56,216 nt of DNA from Micromonospora acroterricola (GTDB lineage Bacteria > Actinomycetota > Actinomycetes > Mycobacteriales > Micromonosporaceae). Of this stretch, positions 17,776 to 25,757 are shown one piece after another. Location of the stretch: positions 1-56,216 of the forward strand of contig NZ_QGKR01000158.1 of NCBI RefSeq assembly GCF_003172955.1, read 5' to 3'. A program made the translations under genes and the position numbers. Under the pieces are notes generated by a model. The model saw only the letters and a list, made by a program, of their open reading frames with translations. It was not told where the DNA came from and ran no database searches. Position 1 is the stretch's first letter. Every line of letters starts with the position of its first letter.

Positions 17776-17804
17776 GCTGTACGCCTTAACGATTGTTCGG
17801 TCAG
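17776..17804 (-). promoter_or_regulatory. Thiolase promoter (CTGACC-17-TACAGC)
   Basis: On the minus strand a -35-like CTGACC (17799-17804) and a -10-like TACAGC (17776-17781) are separated by 17 bp. The spacer is almost exactly filled by the shared operator, so a bound protein would block both this promoter and the divergent epimerase promoter. Confidence 0.5.
17785..17800 (+). promoter_or_regulatory. Shared acyl-CoA operator, copy B (thiolase/epimerase)
   Basis: CTTAACGATTGTTCGG, 13 of 16 identical to copy A. It lies in the 62-bp divergent region between thiolase and epimerase, directly upstream of the epimerase -10 box CAGACT. Confidence 0.65.
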
Positions 17805-17807
17805 ACT
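17802..17807 (+). promoter_or_regulatory. -10 box CAGACT of a leaderless epimerase transcript
   Basis: CAGACT ends exactly 6 bases before ATG 17814, the spacing expected when transcription starts at the A of the start codon. No ribosome binding site is present. Confidence 0.55.
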
Positions 17808-17813
17808 AGCGCC

Positions 17814-18287
17814 ATGACTGAGAACTCCCCCGCCGAGCCCGGTGCGGACTACGTCACAGACATCGGCCTTCGCAAGATTGACCACGTCGGGATCGCCGTG
17901 GCCGACCTGGACGCCGCGATCGACTTCTACCAGCGGACCTTCGGCATGCGGTGCGTACACACCGAGACCAACGCTGAGCAGGGCGTCCGGGAAGCGATGC
18001 TGGCCGTCGGGCCGACCACCGAGGGTGGCTGCGTGCAGCTGCTCGCCCCGCTCACCCCGGAGTCGACGATCGCCAGGTTCCTGGACCGCAACGGGCCGGG
18101 CTTGCAGCAGGTCGCGTACACCGTGACGGACATCGACGCGGCGTGCGCCGCGCTGCGGGCGCGGGGGATGCGGCTGCTCTACGAGACCCCACGGCGCGGC
18201 ACGGCGGACTCCCGGATCAACTTCGTGCACCCGAAGGACGCCGGCGGCGTCCTTGTCGAACTCGTCGAACCCGCCGCCGCCCACTGA
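17814..18287 (+). CDS. mce: Methylmalonyl-/ethylmalonyl-CoA epimerase
   Basis: 157 aa. A vicinal-oxygen-chelate (glyoxalase-like) protein with the epimerase pattern KIDHVGIAVADLDAAIDFY near the N-terminus and a second half-fold containing GLQQVAYTVTDIDAAC and INFVHPKDAGGVLVELVE. It inverts the 2-carbon of methylmalonyl-CoA, and some homologues also use ethylmalonyl-CoA. Divergent from the thiolase-meaB operon and upstream of ccr, it fits processing of the ethylmalonyl-CoA made by Ccr. ATG 17814 is chosen because a -10 box sits 6 bases before it; a start 21 bases earlier would lie inside the operator and promoter. Confidence 0.9.
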   Translation: MTENSPAEPGADYVTDIGLRKIDHVGIAVADLDAAIDFYQRTFGMRCVHTETNAEQGVREAMLAVGPTTEGGCVQLLAPLTPESTIARFLDRNGPGLQQVAYTVTDIDAACAALRARGMRLLYETPRRGTADSRINFVHPKDAGGVLVELVEPAAAH

Positions 18288-18388
18288 CCCGCCGAACGCC
18301 CGCACCACCCCGCATCGCCACGCACCACCCCACAGCGCCGCGCGCCCGCGCCCGCGCCCGCCGTGCACCGTCAAGATCCGCACAACAT

Positions 18389-18434
18389 CAGGGTTGTAGT
18401 GGCCTCCGCCGCCCGCGAGGCCACTACAACCCTG
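18389..18434. terminator. 18-bp perfect inverted repeat after the epimerase gene
   Basis: Arms 18389-18406 (CAGGGTTGTAGTGGCCTC) and 18417-18434 are exact reverse complements with a 10-base GC loop. The arms contain A/T-richer text (GTTGTAGTG) unlike surrounding DNA. It may serve as the epimerase terminator, but it resembles the hairpin at 24024-24070 in style and could be a dispersed element. Confidence 0.7.
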
Positions 18435-18622
18435 TTATTGCTGCCACCGCGCATCGCCCAGCGCGCGCCCGCGCACCGCACCGCCCACCGCGCTGCCCGG
18501 GCCCCGCGCTGCGCCGCGTGACCCCCTGGGCCGGTCAGGCGAGCGCGTGTCTGCGCGGTTGACGGGGTGGCCGGACACCTTCACGCATCGGCGGATGCAG
18601 TTTTTCACAGAGGGCTTCCCGG

Positions 18623-18638
18623 CCTAGCTACCGTTCAG
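18623..18638 (+). promoter_or_regulatory. Shared acyl-CoA operator, copy D (ccr)
   Basis: CCTAGCTACCGTTCAG, 13 of 16 identical to copy A (CTTAGCGATCGTTCAG). It ends 29 bp before the ccr start and overlaps TAGCTA/TACCGT, the likely -10 region, so repression by promoter occlusion is the simplest reading. Confidence 0.55.
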
Positions 18639-18667
18639 TAACGTCCCGGCCCACAGGAGCGCGACCG

Positions 18668-20122
18668 GTGCCGGATGTGTCGAATGCCGACATGGCGGTC
18701 GTGCCCACCGGCGCCGACGATGGCAGCACCCGGGCCCGTGCGGGTGCGGACGAACCGGAGGTCACCGTGCAGGACATCCTCGAAGCGATCATGGCGGCGG
18801 AGGAATCGAACGATCCGGACCGCGAGCTGGCCGGCGTGGCCGGGCTGCCCGTGCCAGAGACCTACCGGGGCGTGGTCGTCCGCGCCGAAGAGGCACGGAT
18901 GTTCGACGGCATGGCCACCCGGGACAAGGATCCCCGCAAGGCGTTGCACGTGCAGGAGGTGCCGACGCCGGAGCTGGGGCCGGGCGAGGCGCTGGTCGCG
19001 GTGATGGCGAGCGCGATCAACTACAACACGGTGTGGACCAGCATCTTCGAGCCGCTGCCCACCTTCAAGTTCCTCCAGCGCTACGGCCGGGTCTCCGAGC
19101 TGACCCGCCGGCACGACCTGCCGTACCACGTGGTCGGCTCGGACGCGGCCGGCGTGGTGCTGCGCACCGGCCCCGGGGTGACCCGCTGGGCCGCCGGCGA
19201 CGAGGTCGTCGCGCACTGCCTCTCCGTCGAGCTGGAGGACGCGGCCGGGCACGACGACACGATGCTCGACCCGCAGCAGCGGATCTGGGGCTTCGAGACG
19301 AACTTCGGCGGGCTGGCCGAGCTGGCCGTCGTCAAGGCCAACCAGCTGATGCCGAAGCCGCGGCACCTGACCTGGGAGGAGGCGGCCAGCCCGGGGCTGG
19401 TCAACTCCACCGCGTACCGGCAGCTCGTCTCGCACCACGGCGCCAACATGAAGCAGGGCGACGTGGTGCTGATCTGGGGCGCGTCGGGTGGCCTCGGCGG
19501 GTACGCCACCCAGATGGCGCTGAACGGCGGCGCGATCCCGGTCTGCGTCGTGTCCTCCCCCGAGAAGGCCGAGCTGTGCCGCCGGATGGGCGCGGAGCTG
19601 GTCATCGACCGGGCGGCGGAGGGCTTCCGGTTCTGGAAGGACGAGGAGACCCAGGACCCGGACGAGTGGAAGCGCTTCGGCGAGCGGATCCGCGAGCTGA
19701 CCGGTGGCGAGGACCCGGACATCGTCTTCGAGCACCCGGGGCGGGAGACGTTCGGCGCGAGCGTCTACGTGGCGCGGCGCGGCGGCACCATCGTCACCTG
19801 CGCGTCCACGAGTGGTTTCCAGCACCAGTACGACAACCGCTACCTGTGGATGCACCTCAAGCGGATCGTCGGCAGCCACTTCGCCAACTACCACGAGGCG
19901 TGGCAGGCCAACCGTCTGGTCGCGCTCGGCAAGGTGCACCCGACGGTGTCGCGCACCTACCCGCTGGAGCAGACCGGGCAGGCCGCGTACGAGGTGCACC
20001 GCAACGCCCACCAGGGCAAGGTCGGGGTGCGCTGCCTCGCCCCGACCGACGGTCTGGGCGTACGTGACGGGGAGTTGCGGGCCCGGCACGAGGACGCGAT
20101 CAACCGGTTCCGGGGGCACTGA
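18668..20122 (+). CDS. ccr: Crotonyl-CoA carboxylase/reductase
   Basis: 484 aa. It catalyses NADPH- and CO2-dependent reductive carboxylation of crotonyl-CoA to (2S)-ethylmalonyl-CoA. The CO2-binding residues known from the Kitasatospora setae enzyme (Asn81, Phe170, Glu171, His365) are all found at a constant offset of 39: Asn120 (INYN), Phe209-Glu210 (GFETNFGG) and His404 (GSHFANY). This argues for true carboxylation rather than simple enoyl reduction. The Rossmann motif is WGASGGLGGYA (about 270-280). The GTG start has AGGAG 8 bases upstream. The product feeds the ethylmalonyl-CoA pathway or polyketide extender supply. A clear terminator follows. Confidence 0.95.
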   Translation: MPDVSNADMAVVPTGADDGSTRARAGADEPEVTVQDILEAIMAAEESNDPDRELAGVAGLPVPETYRGVVVRAEEARMFDGMATRDKDPRKALHVQEVPTPELGPGEALVAVMASAINYNTVWTSIFEPLPTFKFLQRYGRVSELTRRHDLPYHVVGSDAAGVVLRTGPGVTRWAAGDEVVAHCLSVELEDAAGHDDTMLDPQQRIWGFETNFGGLAELAVVKANQLMPKPRHLTWEEAASPGLVNSTAYRQLVSHHGANMKQGDVVLIWGASGGLGGYATQMALNGGAIPVCVVSSPEKAELCRRMGAELVIDRAAEGFRFWKDEETQDPDEWKRFGERIRELTGGEDPDIVFEHPGRETFGASVYVARRGGTIVTCASTSGFQHQYDNRYLWMHLKRIVGSHFANYHEAWQANRLVALGKVHPTVSRTYPLEQTGQAAYEVHRNAHQGKVGVRCLAPTDGLGVRDGELRARHEDAINRFRGH

Positions 20123-20220
20123 CCGGGCCGCCGGCCGGACGGGCGAGCCTCGGACGGCCAATGCGGTGAACGGCCATTCTTCTTCCGACGCCAATTGCGG
20201 GATACCCACCAGGATCGAAC

Positions 20221-20252
20221 AAAGGGCCACGGGCGCGTCCCGTGGCCCTTTT
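20221..20252 (+). terminator. Rho-independent terminator of ccr
   Basis: AAAGGGCCACGGG (20221-20233) pairs with CCCGTGGCCCTTT (20239-20251) around a CGCGT loop, with a T-run formed by the right arm and the next base. About 100 bp after the ccr stop codon. Confidence 0.85.
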
Positions 20253-20396
20253 CCGCGTCACGCTGCGTGGCGTCCGACCCGCCCGGGACCTGCCAAGATC
20301 GCCGATTGGTCCGGCCTCGCCGAGAGCGGGAGTTGACCATGTAAAGAGGACACGAAAGCTTCGTACCGCTCTTGCGAAGCACCCTGGGGCGTCTGC

Positions 20397-20402
20397 CAGT
20401 AT
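20397..20402 (+). promoter_or_regulatory. -10 box CAGTAT, possible leaderless start of FilP-like gene
   Basis: CAGTAT ends 6 bases before ATG 20409. No ribosome binding site is seen upstream. Confidence 0.4.
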
Positions 20403-20408
20403 GTCCCA

Positions 20409-21671
20409 ATGCCCCAGCAGCAGTCCTCCCCTCTCGCGTTCTTCGATAACGCGAACTCGCAGCCAGATTTCACCGTTGGCCTGCGCGGATACAACACCCA
20501 CCAGGTCGATGACTTCATCGGCCGGATGACGGCCGCGCTGACCCAGTCCGAGCAGGCCCGTGCCGAGGCCGAGCAGCGGATGAACGACGCCCAGCGTCGG
20601 CTCCGCCAGGCAGAACAGCGCATGAGTGCGCTGGAGCAGAAGCTCACCGACACGAACAAGCAGCTCGAGGAGAACAGCCGGCCCACCCTCTCGGGGCTCG
20701 GCACCCGCGTCGAGCAGATCCTCCGGCTCGCCGAGGAGCAGGCCAACGACCACCGCAACGAGGCCAAGCGCGAGTCGGAGGGCATCCTCTCCGCCGCCCG
20801 CCTCGAGGCCCGTGAGATCACCGACAAGGCCCGCGCCGAGGCCGCCGCGATGAAGGCCAGCGCCGAGCGCGAGGCCGGCAACCTGCGCACCGCCGCCGAG
20901 CGCGAGGCCGCCGAGGTCCGGGTGCAGGCCCGCCGCGAGGCCGACACGCTGCGCGCCGACGCCGACCGCGAGACCAAGCAGCTGCGTACCGTCACCGCGC
21001 ACGAGGTGGCCGAGCTGAAGTCGACCGTGGAGCGGGAGGTGGCCACCCTCCGGGCCACCGCCGAGCGGGAGATCACCCAGCAGCGGGCCAAGGCGGCCCG
21101 TGAGGCCGAGGAGAAGCGCGCCGAGGCGACCAAGCTGCTCACCGACGCGCGGGACAAGCGCGACAAGGACCTCCAGGCCCTGGAGCTCCAGCTGGCCGAG
21201 CGGCGCGAGAAGTCCGAGCGCGAGGAGTCCGAGCGGCACGCCGCCCAGGTGGCGCAGACCCAGAAGATGGTCAGCGAGGCCGAGCAGCGGGCCCGCGCCG
21301 CGCAGGAGCGCGCCAAGGAGATCGAGCAGCGCGCCGAGGCCCGCCGGGTCGAGTCGGAGCGCAGCGCCAACGAGACGATCGACAAGGCCAAGGCCCTGTC
21401 GGAGAAGACGCTCCACGAGGCCAAGGCCGAGTCGCAGCGCCTGCTCACCGAGGCCCGCACCGAGGCGGAGCTGACCACCCAGGCCGCCCGCCGCGAGGTC
21501 GAGGACCTCACTCGGCAGAAGGACGCGGTCACCTCGCAGCTCGGTCAGATGCTCTCCGGGCTCGCCGGCATCGTCCCCGGCGTTCCGGCGGCAGCGAAGT
21601 CGGAGACCAAGCCGGAGGCCAAGAAGGCCGACGGCGGTCAGGAGCGGGTGACCGCGGAGACCGCCGGCTGA
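20409..21671 (+). CDS. DivIVA-headed coiled-coil cytoskeletal protein (FilP-like)
   Basis: 420 aa. The N-terminus has the DivIVA-type motif PDFTVGLRGYNTHQVDDFI (about residues 20-38). Residues about 45-385 form an almost unbroken Arg/Glu/Ala-rich coiled coil with repeating AEREA-type text, ending in a short disordered tail. In Streptomyces, the coiled-coil proteins Scy and FilP are encoded next to each other near the same epimerase/thiolase genes, form filaments and organise polar growth with DivIVA. This gene and its neighbour fit that pair by position and composition. Coiled coils align poorly, so the FilP assignment rests mainly on length and location. It acts in the cytoplasm at the membrane or hyphal tip by inference. 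Confidence 0.7.
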   Translation: MPQQQSSPLAFFDNANSQPDFTVGLRGYNTHQVDDFIGRMTAALTQSEQARAEAEQRMNDAQRRLRQAEQRMSALEQKLTDTNKQLEENSRPTLSGLGTRVEQILRLAEEQANDHRNEAKRESEGILSAARLEAREITDKARAEAAAMKASAEREAGNLRTAAEREAAEVRVQARREADTLRADADRETKQLRTVTAHEVAELKSTVEREVATLRATAEREITQQRAKAAREAEEKRAEATKLLTDARDKRDKDLQALELQLAERREKSEREESERHAAQVAQTQKMVSEAEQRARAAQERAKEIEQRAEARRVESERSANETIDKAKALSEKTLHEAKAESQRLLTEARTEAELTTQAARREVEDLTRQKDAVTSQLGQMLSGLAGIVPGVPAAAKSETKPEAKKADGGQERVTAETAG

Positions 21672-21696
21672 CGCGAGGCGTCAGGTCGGGGCATCG

Positions 21697-21740
21697 ACGG
21701 CGCGAGGTGACACCGGGTGACCGGTGTGACCTCGCGCCGT
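21697..21740 (+). terminator. Terminator between the two coiled-coil genes
   Basis: A 20-bp stem (21697-21716 with 21721-21740) has one G-G mismatch and a GTGA loop. It separates the transcripts of the FilP-like and Scy-like genes. Confidence 0.8.
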
Positions 21741-21848
21741 ATGCGTTTCCCACCTCGTGACATCCGGTGTTCCAAACCGAGTGAAGTAGGTCCCACAAGG
21801 GGCGTCCGTATCGCCCCAGCAGGGGCCGATGCGTGTGAGGATGGGGGC

Positions 21849-23987
21849 ATGTCGCACGGCGAGGAACTGTTCGCACTCGGCGGGGACGTGACCACGGAGC
21901 CCAGCTTCGAGTCCGCTCTGCGGGGTTACGAGAAACGACAGGTCGACCGGTACGTGGCGCGTGCCGAGCACGAGATCGCCACCCTCGCCGCCGAACGAGA
22001 GCAGGCCTACACACAGATCCACAAGCTCGCGGGTCAGGTCGAGGTGCTCCAGCGCGACCTCGCCCAGGTGCGCAAGCAGATGAACGTGGTCGACCGGGCC
22101 TCGTTCCGGCACCTCGGCCCGCGGGTCGAGTCGATCCTCACCCTCGCCGAGGAGCAGGCCGAGCAGATCGTCTCCGCCGCCAACGAGGAGATCGACGCCC
22201 GTCGCGCCGCCGCCGAGCACATCATCGAGGAGGCGCGGGAGCAGGCCGCCCGGGCACTGAAGGACTTCGAGATCGCCCTCGCCGCGCGGCGCGCGGAGGA
22301 GGAGCGGCACACCACCGCCCGGCGCGCCGAGGCGGAAGCGGCGCTGCGGTCGGCCAAGGAAGAGTCGGCGAAGCTGCGCAAGACGGCGCAGGACGCGCTG
22401 GAGAGGGCCCAGCAGGAGGCCACCCAGCTGCGGGACACCGCCAAGGAGATCCACACCCGGGCCCAGCAGGAGTCCACCAAGCTGCGCGAGTCGGCCCGCG
22501 AGGCGCTGGCCACCGCCCGGCAGGAGGCCGGCGAGCTGCGCGAGGCCGCCAAGGAGGTGCACGCCAAGGCCCTCCAGGAGGCCAAGCGGCTCACCGACAC
22601 CGCGACCGAGGCGGGCCGGGCCACGCACGCCAAGGCGCAGCAGGAGGCCAAGCAGATCATCGACGACGCGTCGATGGCGGGCCGGGCCACCCGCGCCAAG
22701 GCACAGCAGGAGGCGGAGCGGCTGGCCACGCAGGCCGCCGAGTCCGCCAAGCGCAACCGCGCCGAGACCGAGTCGTACGTGCAGCGGATGCGCAGCGAGA
22801 CCGAGGCGTACGTGCAGCACGCGCGGGCGCAGACCCAGCAGGAGCTGGGCGCGTGGCGGGCCGGGGTCGAGCAGGAGGTCAACTCCCGTCGGGAGACGGC
22901 CGACCGGGAGCTGGCCCAGCGGCGGTCCGCCGCCGAGCAGGAGTTCGCCAAGCGCCGCGACGAGCTGGAGAAGCAGTACAAGGCCCGCCTGCAGGAGTTG
23001 GAGACCGGGTTCACCAGCCGTCAGGAGGAGCTGGAGAGCACCTTCAGCGGTCGCCAGCAGGAGTTGGAGACGGGCTTCACCTCGCGCCGCGACCAGTTGG
23101 AGAGCGAGTACACCACTCGCAAGAACGAGCTGGAGACCGAGTACACGACCCGCAAGACCGAGATCGAGCAGGGCGCCGAAGCGATTCGCCAGGCGGCCGA
23201 GCAGGACGCGCTGACCATGCGACGGCTGGCCGAGGAGGAGGCCGCCGAGCTGCTGAGCCGGGCCGAGACCGAGTCGGGCGACAAGCGCCGCAAGGCCGAC
23301 GAGCACGTGGCGGCTTCCCGCCGCCAGTTCGAGGAGTACGCGGCCACCACCCAGCAGCACCTCGCCACGACCCAGCAGCACCTGGCGGCCACCCAGCAGG
23401 AGGCGGCGGCCGGCCGGCAGCAACTCGCCCAGGTGATGCTGGAGATCGCCCAGGCCCAGCAGCAGCTCGCCGACCTGCGGCAGGAGACCTGGAAGTCGCG
23501 GCAGGAGTCCGACGAGCTCCAGCGGCAGATGGCCGAGCTGCGGTTGCAGAGCACCGCTGGCCCGACCGTCAGCGCGCCGGTCGCTGACGGCGGCCCGGCG
23601 GCGAGCGCGCCGGCCGCGGGGGCCGACGGCCCGACCGCGCCTGCCGAGGCGACCTCCGAGGAGGATACGGCGGCTGCCGGCGCGGGCGCGGCGACCGGCC
23701 TCAAGGCACGCCCCGCCGACGCCCCGCAGCCGGCGAACGCCGAGGCGGAGGGCGCCGGCCAGCCGACGACCCGGCCGGTCGCCGAGCGGGTGACCACTGT
23801 CGACGGCGGGACGGCCAGTGCCGGGGTGGACGGTGAGCCGACCGTGGCCGCCGTTCCGGGCGAGGGTGGCCGGGGGGCCAAGCCGACCAAGATCACCAGC
23901 ACCGGCGAGAGCGGTAAGCGGCCCACCAAGCCGACCACCGACGAGCGCAGCGCCAAGCCCAGCAAGGTCACCGTCGAGAAGGAATGA
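21849..23987 (+). CDS. DivIVA-headed long coiled-coil protein (Scy-like)
   Basis: 712 aa. N-terminal motif PSFESALRGYEKRQVDRYV (about residues 19-37) is followed by EREQAYTQIHKLAGQVEVLQRDL, which resembles the start of Scy. A very long coiled coil extends to about residue 560, with Ala/Gln/Glu segments and a repeated FTSRQEELES/FSGRQQELET/YTTRKNELET block around 378-440. The last ~150 residues are an Ala/Pro/Thr/Lys-rich disordered tail. It is about half the length of S. coelicolor Scy (1326 aa). ATG 21849 is chosen over an upstream frame extension because GATGGGGG precedes it and the DivIVA motif then sits near the N-terminus. Likely a tip-organising scaffold. Confidence 0.72.
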   Translation: MSHGEELFALGGDVTTEPSFESALRGYEKRQVDRYVARAEHEIATLAAEREQAYTQIHKLAGQVEVLQRDLAQVRKQMNVVDRASFRHLGPRVESILTLAEEQAEQIVSAANEEIDARRAAAEHIIEEAREQAARALKDFEIALAARRAEEERHTTARRAEAEAALRSAKEESAKLRKTAQDALERAQQEATQLRDTAKEIHTRAQQESTKLRESAREALATARQEAGELREAAKEVHAKALQEAKRLTDTATEAGRATHAKAQQEAKQIIDDASMAGRATRAKAQQEAERLATQAAESAKRNRAETESYVQRMRSETEAYVQHARAQTQQELGAWRAGVEQEVNSRRETADRELAQRRSAAEQEFAKRRDELEKQYKARLQELETGFTSRQEELESTFSGRQQELETGFTSRRDQLESEYTTRKNELETEYTTRKTEIEQGAEAIRQAAEQDALTMRRLAEEEAAELLSRAETESGDKRRKADEHVAASRRQFEEYAATTQQHLATTQQHLAATQQEAAAGRQQLAQVMLEIAQAQQQLADLRQETWKSRQESDELQRQMAELRLQSTAGPTVSAPVADGGPAASAPAAGADGPTAPAEATSEEDTAAAGAGAATGLKARPADAPQPANAEAEGAGQPTTRPVAERVTTVDGGTASAGVDGEPTVAAVPGEGGRGAKPTKITSTGESGKRPTKPTTDERSAKPSKVTVEKE

Positions 23988-24023
23988 CGGCACCGGCGCC
24001 GGCCCGCGCGCACGAGCCACAGC

Positions 24024-24070
24024 AATCTTGGACAGTTTCCGTTCGCCGGTGACGGCAACTGTCCAAGATT
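24024..24070. repeat. Strong intergenic hairpin, candidate dispersed element
   Basis: AATCTTGGACAGTT (24024-24037) is an exact reverse complement of 24057-24070; an inner CCGT/ACGG pair continues the stem after one mismatch. It sits between the convergent Scy-like gene and the small WPC gene and can act as a bidirectional terminator. Its A/T-rich arms stand out in this GC-rich DNA. Confidence 0.65.
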
Positions 24071-24094
24071 CTCAGTGCCGCGCGACGTCACGGG

Positions 24095-24337
24095 TCACGG
24101 TGGGGGCGGGTCGATGATCGGGCGGCGGAACGGACCCCACGCCACGAAGCGTTCGAACAGCTCCCGGGGCGTCGGCCCGTCATAGGGGTTGAGCTGGTAC
24201 AGGTCGTGCGCCGCCTCGTGGTACAACCCGGCGAGGTAGATGGTGAGCGCCGCCGGGTCCGCGTCGAACTCCGCCTTCAGCAGCAGCCGGGCCTCCGCGC
24301 ACGGCCACGGCCGGCCGTCCGCCCGGCAGCACCACAT
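24095..24337 (-). CDS. Small WPC-motif protein of the kind found beside XRE/DUF397 genes
   Basis: 80 aa from ATG 24337. It begins MWCCRADGRPWPCAEARLLL, continues with YLAGLYHEAAHDLYQLNP and ends ELFERFVAWGPFRRP. I recognise a small actinomycete family with the same WPC...AR...LYDRFxxW pattern that is often found next to XRE/DUF397 genes and sometimes labelled flavin reductase without support. Relatives usually have some residues before this methionine, and HTPLRP in frame upstream looks like such an extension, but no start codon precedes it, so the N-terminus is uncertain. It is divergent from the XRE regulator. Function unknown. Confidence 0.6.
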   Translation of the reverse strand: MWCCRADGRPWPCAEARLLLKAEFDADPAALTIYLAGLYHEAAHDLYQLNPYDGPTPRELFERFVAWGPFRRPIIDPPPP

Positions 24338-24753
24338 CGGCCGCAGCGGGGTGTGCGGCGTCCGGTCACCACAGGGTCGGGGATGCGCGGGGTACGGCCC
24401 GAGCCGCGGCTGCGGCAGCCCGGACCATGGAGTACGCGCCCGCCCGGGTGGACTGGCGCCCGGTGAGCAGCCGGTGGACGACCTCGGCGGCGACCCGACA
24501 ACCAGGGACGACCGGCGGCCGGCACGGCTGGAGCTGGGCATGGGTTACCTCCTCGACGGGAAACGGGCGCACGCCGGGTGACGGCGGGACGGGCGCGTGG
24601 ACCGGAACAACCGGCCACGGACCCGGTACGTGACAGTCTGCTGAAGTCACCACTACGGTCGGAAGGCGTCGGCGCGTATGGCGGCGTGGCTGCGTTGGTG
24701 GCCCGACCCGCCGGGCCGGCCGGTGGAGACGAATCCCGATCTGCGGAGGCACT
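24338..24753. other. Divergent 416-bp region before the XRE gene
   Basis: No supported gene. Frames are open on both strands but lack ribosome binding sites and recognisable text. It should contain the promoters of the WPC protein (minus) and the XRE regulator (plus). GTGACAG at about 24629 is a -35-like element, but a matching -10 is not clear. Confidence 0.5.
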
Positions 24754-25563
24754 GTGGAAGGCGACGCCGCGCCGACGGCCGACATGATCCGCGCCCAGCT
24801 ACGCCGGTTGCGGACCGCCGCCGGGATGAGCCAGGAGGAGTTCGGCCGGCTGGTGCACTACTCCGGCTCCATGGTTTCCGCGCTGGAGCTGGGGCAGCGC
24901 CCACTGGACCGGCTCTTCCTGGCCCGCGCCGACGAGGTGCTGACCACCGGCGGTCTGCTGGTCCACCTGCTCAGGCTCGCCGAGCGGGACGGCCAACCGA
25001 GCTGGTTCCGGCCCTGGCTCGACGCCGAGCGCAGCGCCCGCCAACTGCGCTGCTTCCAGCCCACGCTGATCCCCGGCCTGCTCCAGACCGAGAACTACGC
25101 CCGCGCGGTCATCCGCTGCGACGACATGCTGAGCGACGACGAGGTGGAGCGCCGCGTACACGCCCGGCTGGACCGACAGTCGCTGCTGGCCCAGCCGGAT
25201 CCGCCGCAGTTCGTCGCGGTCGTCGACGAGTTGGTGCTACGGCGGGCCGCGGAAGACGTCCGGGGCCTGATGGTCGAGCAGATCACCCACCTGGTCGCCA
25301 GCCTGGAACGGCCGCACGTCAGCTTGCACGTCATTCCGGCCGAGGTCGGGCTGCACGTCGGCCTGTCGGGGCCGTTCAATCTCGCCCGGGGTGCGGACGG
25401 CGGTTGGGTGGGGCACATGGAGCACCAGATTGACGGCCTCGTAGTCGATGGCGACCATGAGGTGGCCACGCTGCTGGCTCGCTGGGAGATGATCAGGAAT
25501 GGCGCCCTGTCCCGCCGGCAGTCGACCGAGCTGATGAAGGAAGTTGTGACCTCATGGACCTGA
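24754..25563 (+). CDS. XRE-family regulator with DUF5753
   Basis: 269 aa. The helix-turn-helix spans about residues 12-60 (LRRLRTAAGMSQEEFGRLVHYSGSMVSALE). The rest is DUF5753 (about 85-262), with typical RQLRCFQPTLIPGLLQTENYAR and RRVHARLDRQSLL text. The GTG start is preceded by GGAGG at 5-base spacing. It overlaps the downstream DUF397 gene by 10 bases. XRE/DUF5753 and DUF397 pairs are widespread in streptomycetes and relatives, where members (for example the whiJ locus) influence development and antibiotic production. Part of this family is thought to act as regulator plus small antagonist. Confidence 0.88.
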   Translation: MEGDAAPTADMIRAQLRRLRTAAGMSQEEFGRLVHYSGSMVSALELGQRPLDRLFLARADEVLTTGGLLVHLLRLAERDGQPSWFRPWLDAERSARQLRCFQPTLIPGLLQTENYARAVIRCDDMLSDDEVERRVHARLDRQSLLAQPDPPQFVAVVDELVLRRAAEDVRGLMVEQITHLVASLERPHVSLHVIPAEVGLHVGLSGPFNLARGADGGWVGHMEHQIDGLVVDGDHEVATLLARWEMIRNGALSRRQSTELMKEVVTSWT

Positions 25564-25742
25564 CCGGTGCTCGTTGGCGCACGTCCAGCCGCAGTGGCAA
25601 CGGGGAGTGTGTCGAGGTGGCGGACAATCTGCCCGGGGTGGTGGGCGTGCGGGACAGCAAGGATGCGACCGGCCCGGTGCTGGTCTTCGCGCCGGCCGCC
25701 TGGCGGGCGTTCGTCGCCGTCGCCCGTCGACCCACCGCCTGA
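25554..25742 (+). CDS. DUF397 small protein
   Basis: 62 aa with the DUF397 signature: WRTSSRSGNGECVEVADN, then VGVRDSKDATGPVLVFAPAAWRAFV. Its ATG lies inside the end of the XRE gene (10-base overlap, different frame), so the two are translated together. The partner relationship with XRE/DUF5753 proteins is known from other actinomycetes; which phenotype this pair controls cannot be inferred. Confidence 0.88.
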   Translation: MDLTGARWRTSSRSGNGECVEVADNLPGVVGVRDSKDATGPVLVFAPAAWRAFVAVARRPTA

Positions 25743-25757
25743 GCCGGGAGGTCCCTG

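Larger units (their letters stand above)
18288..18667. other. 380-bp intergenic region between epimerase and ccr
   Basis: No gene is visible. It begins with C-rich simple sequence (CGCACCACCCC- and CGCGCCCG-like runs, about 18300-18365), holds a strong 18-bp hairpin (18389-18434), and ends with the ccr promoter region including the shared operator (18623-18638) and an AGGAG ribosome binding site (18655-18659). Confidence 0.7.

Noticed and set aside
24366..24785. Minus-strand open frame of 139 codons over the XRE promoter
   Set aside because: No ribosome binding site, no recognisable protein text, and it overlaps the XRE start region.
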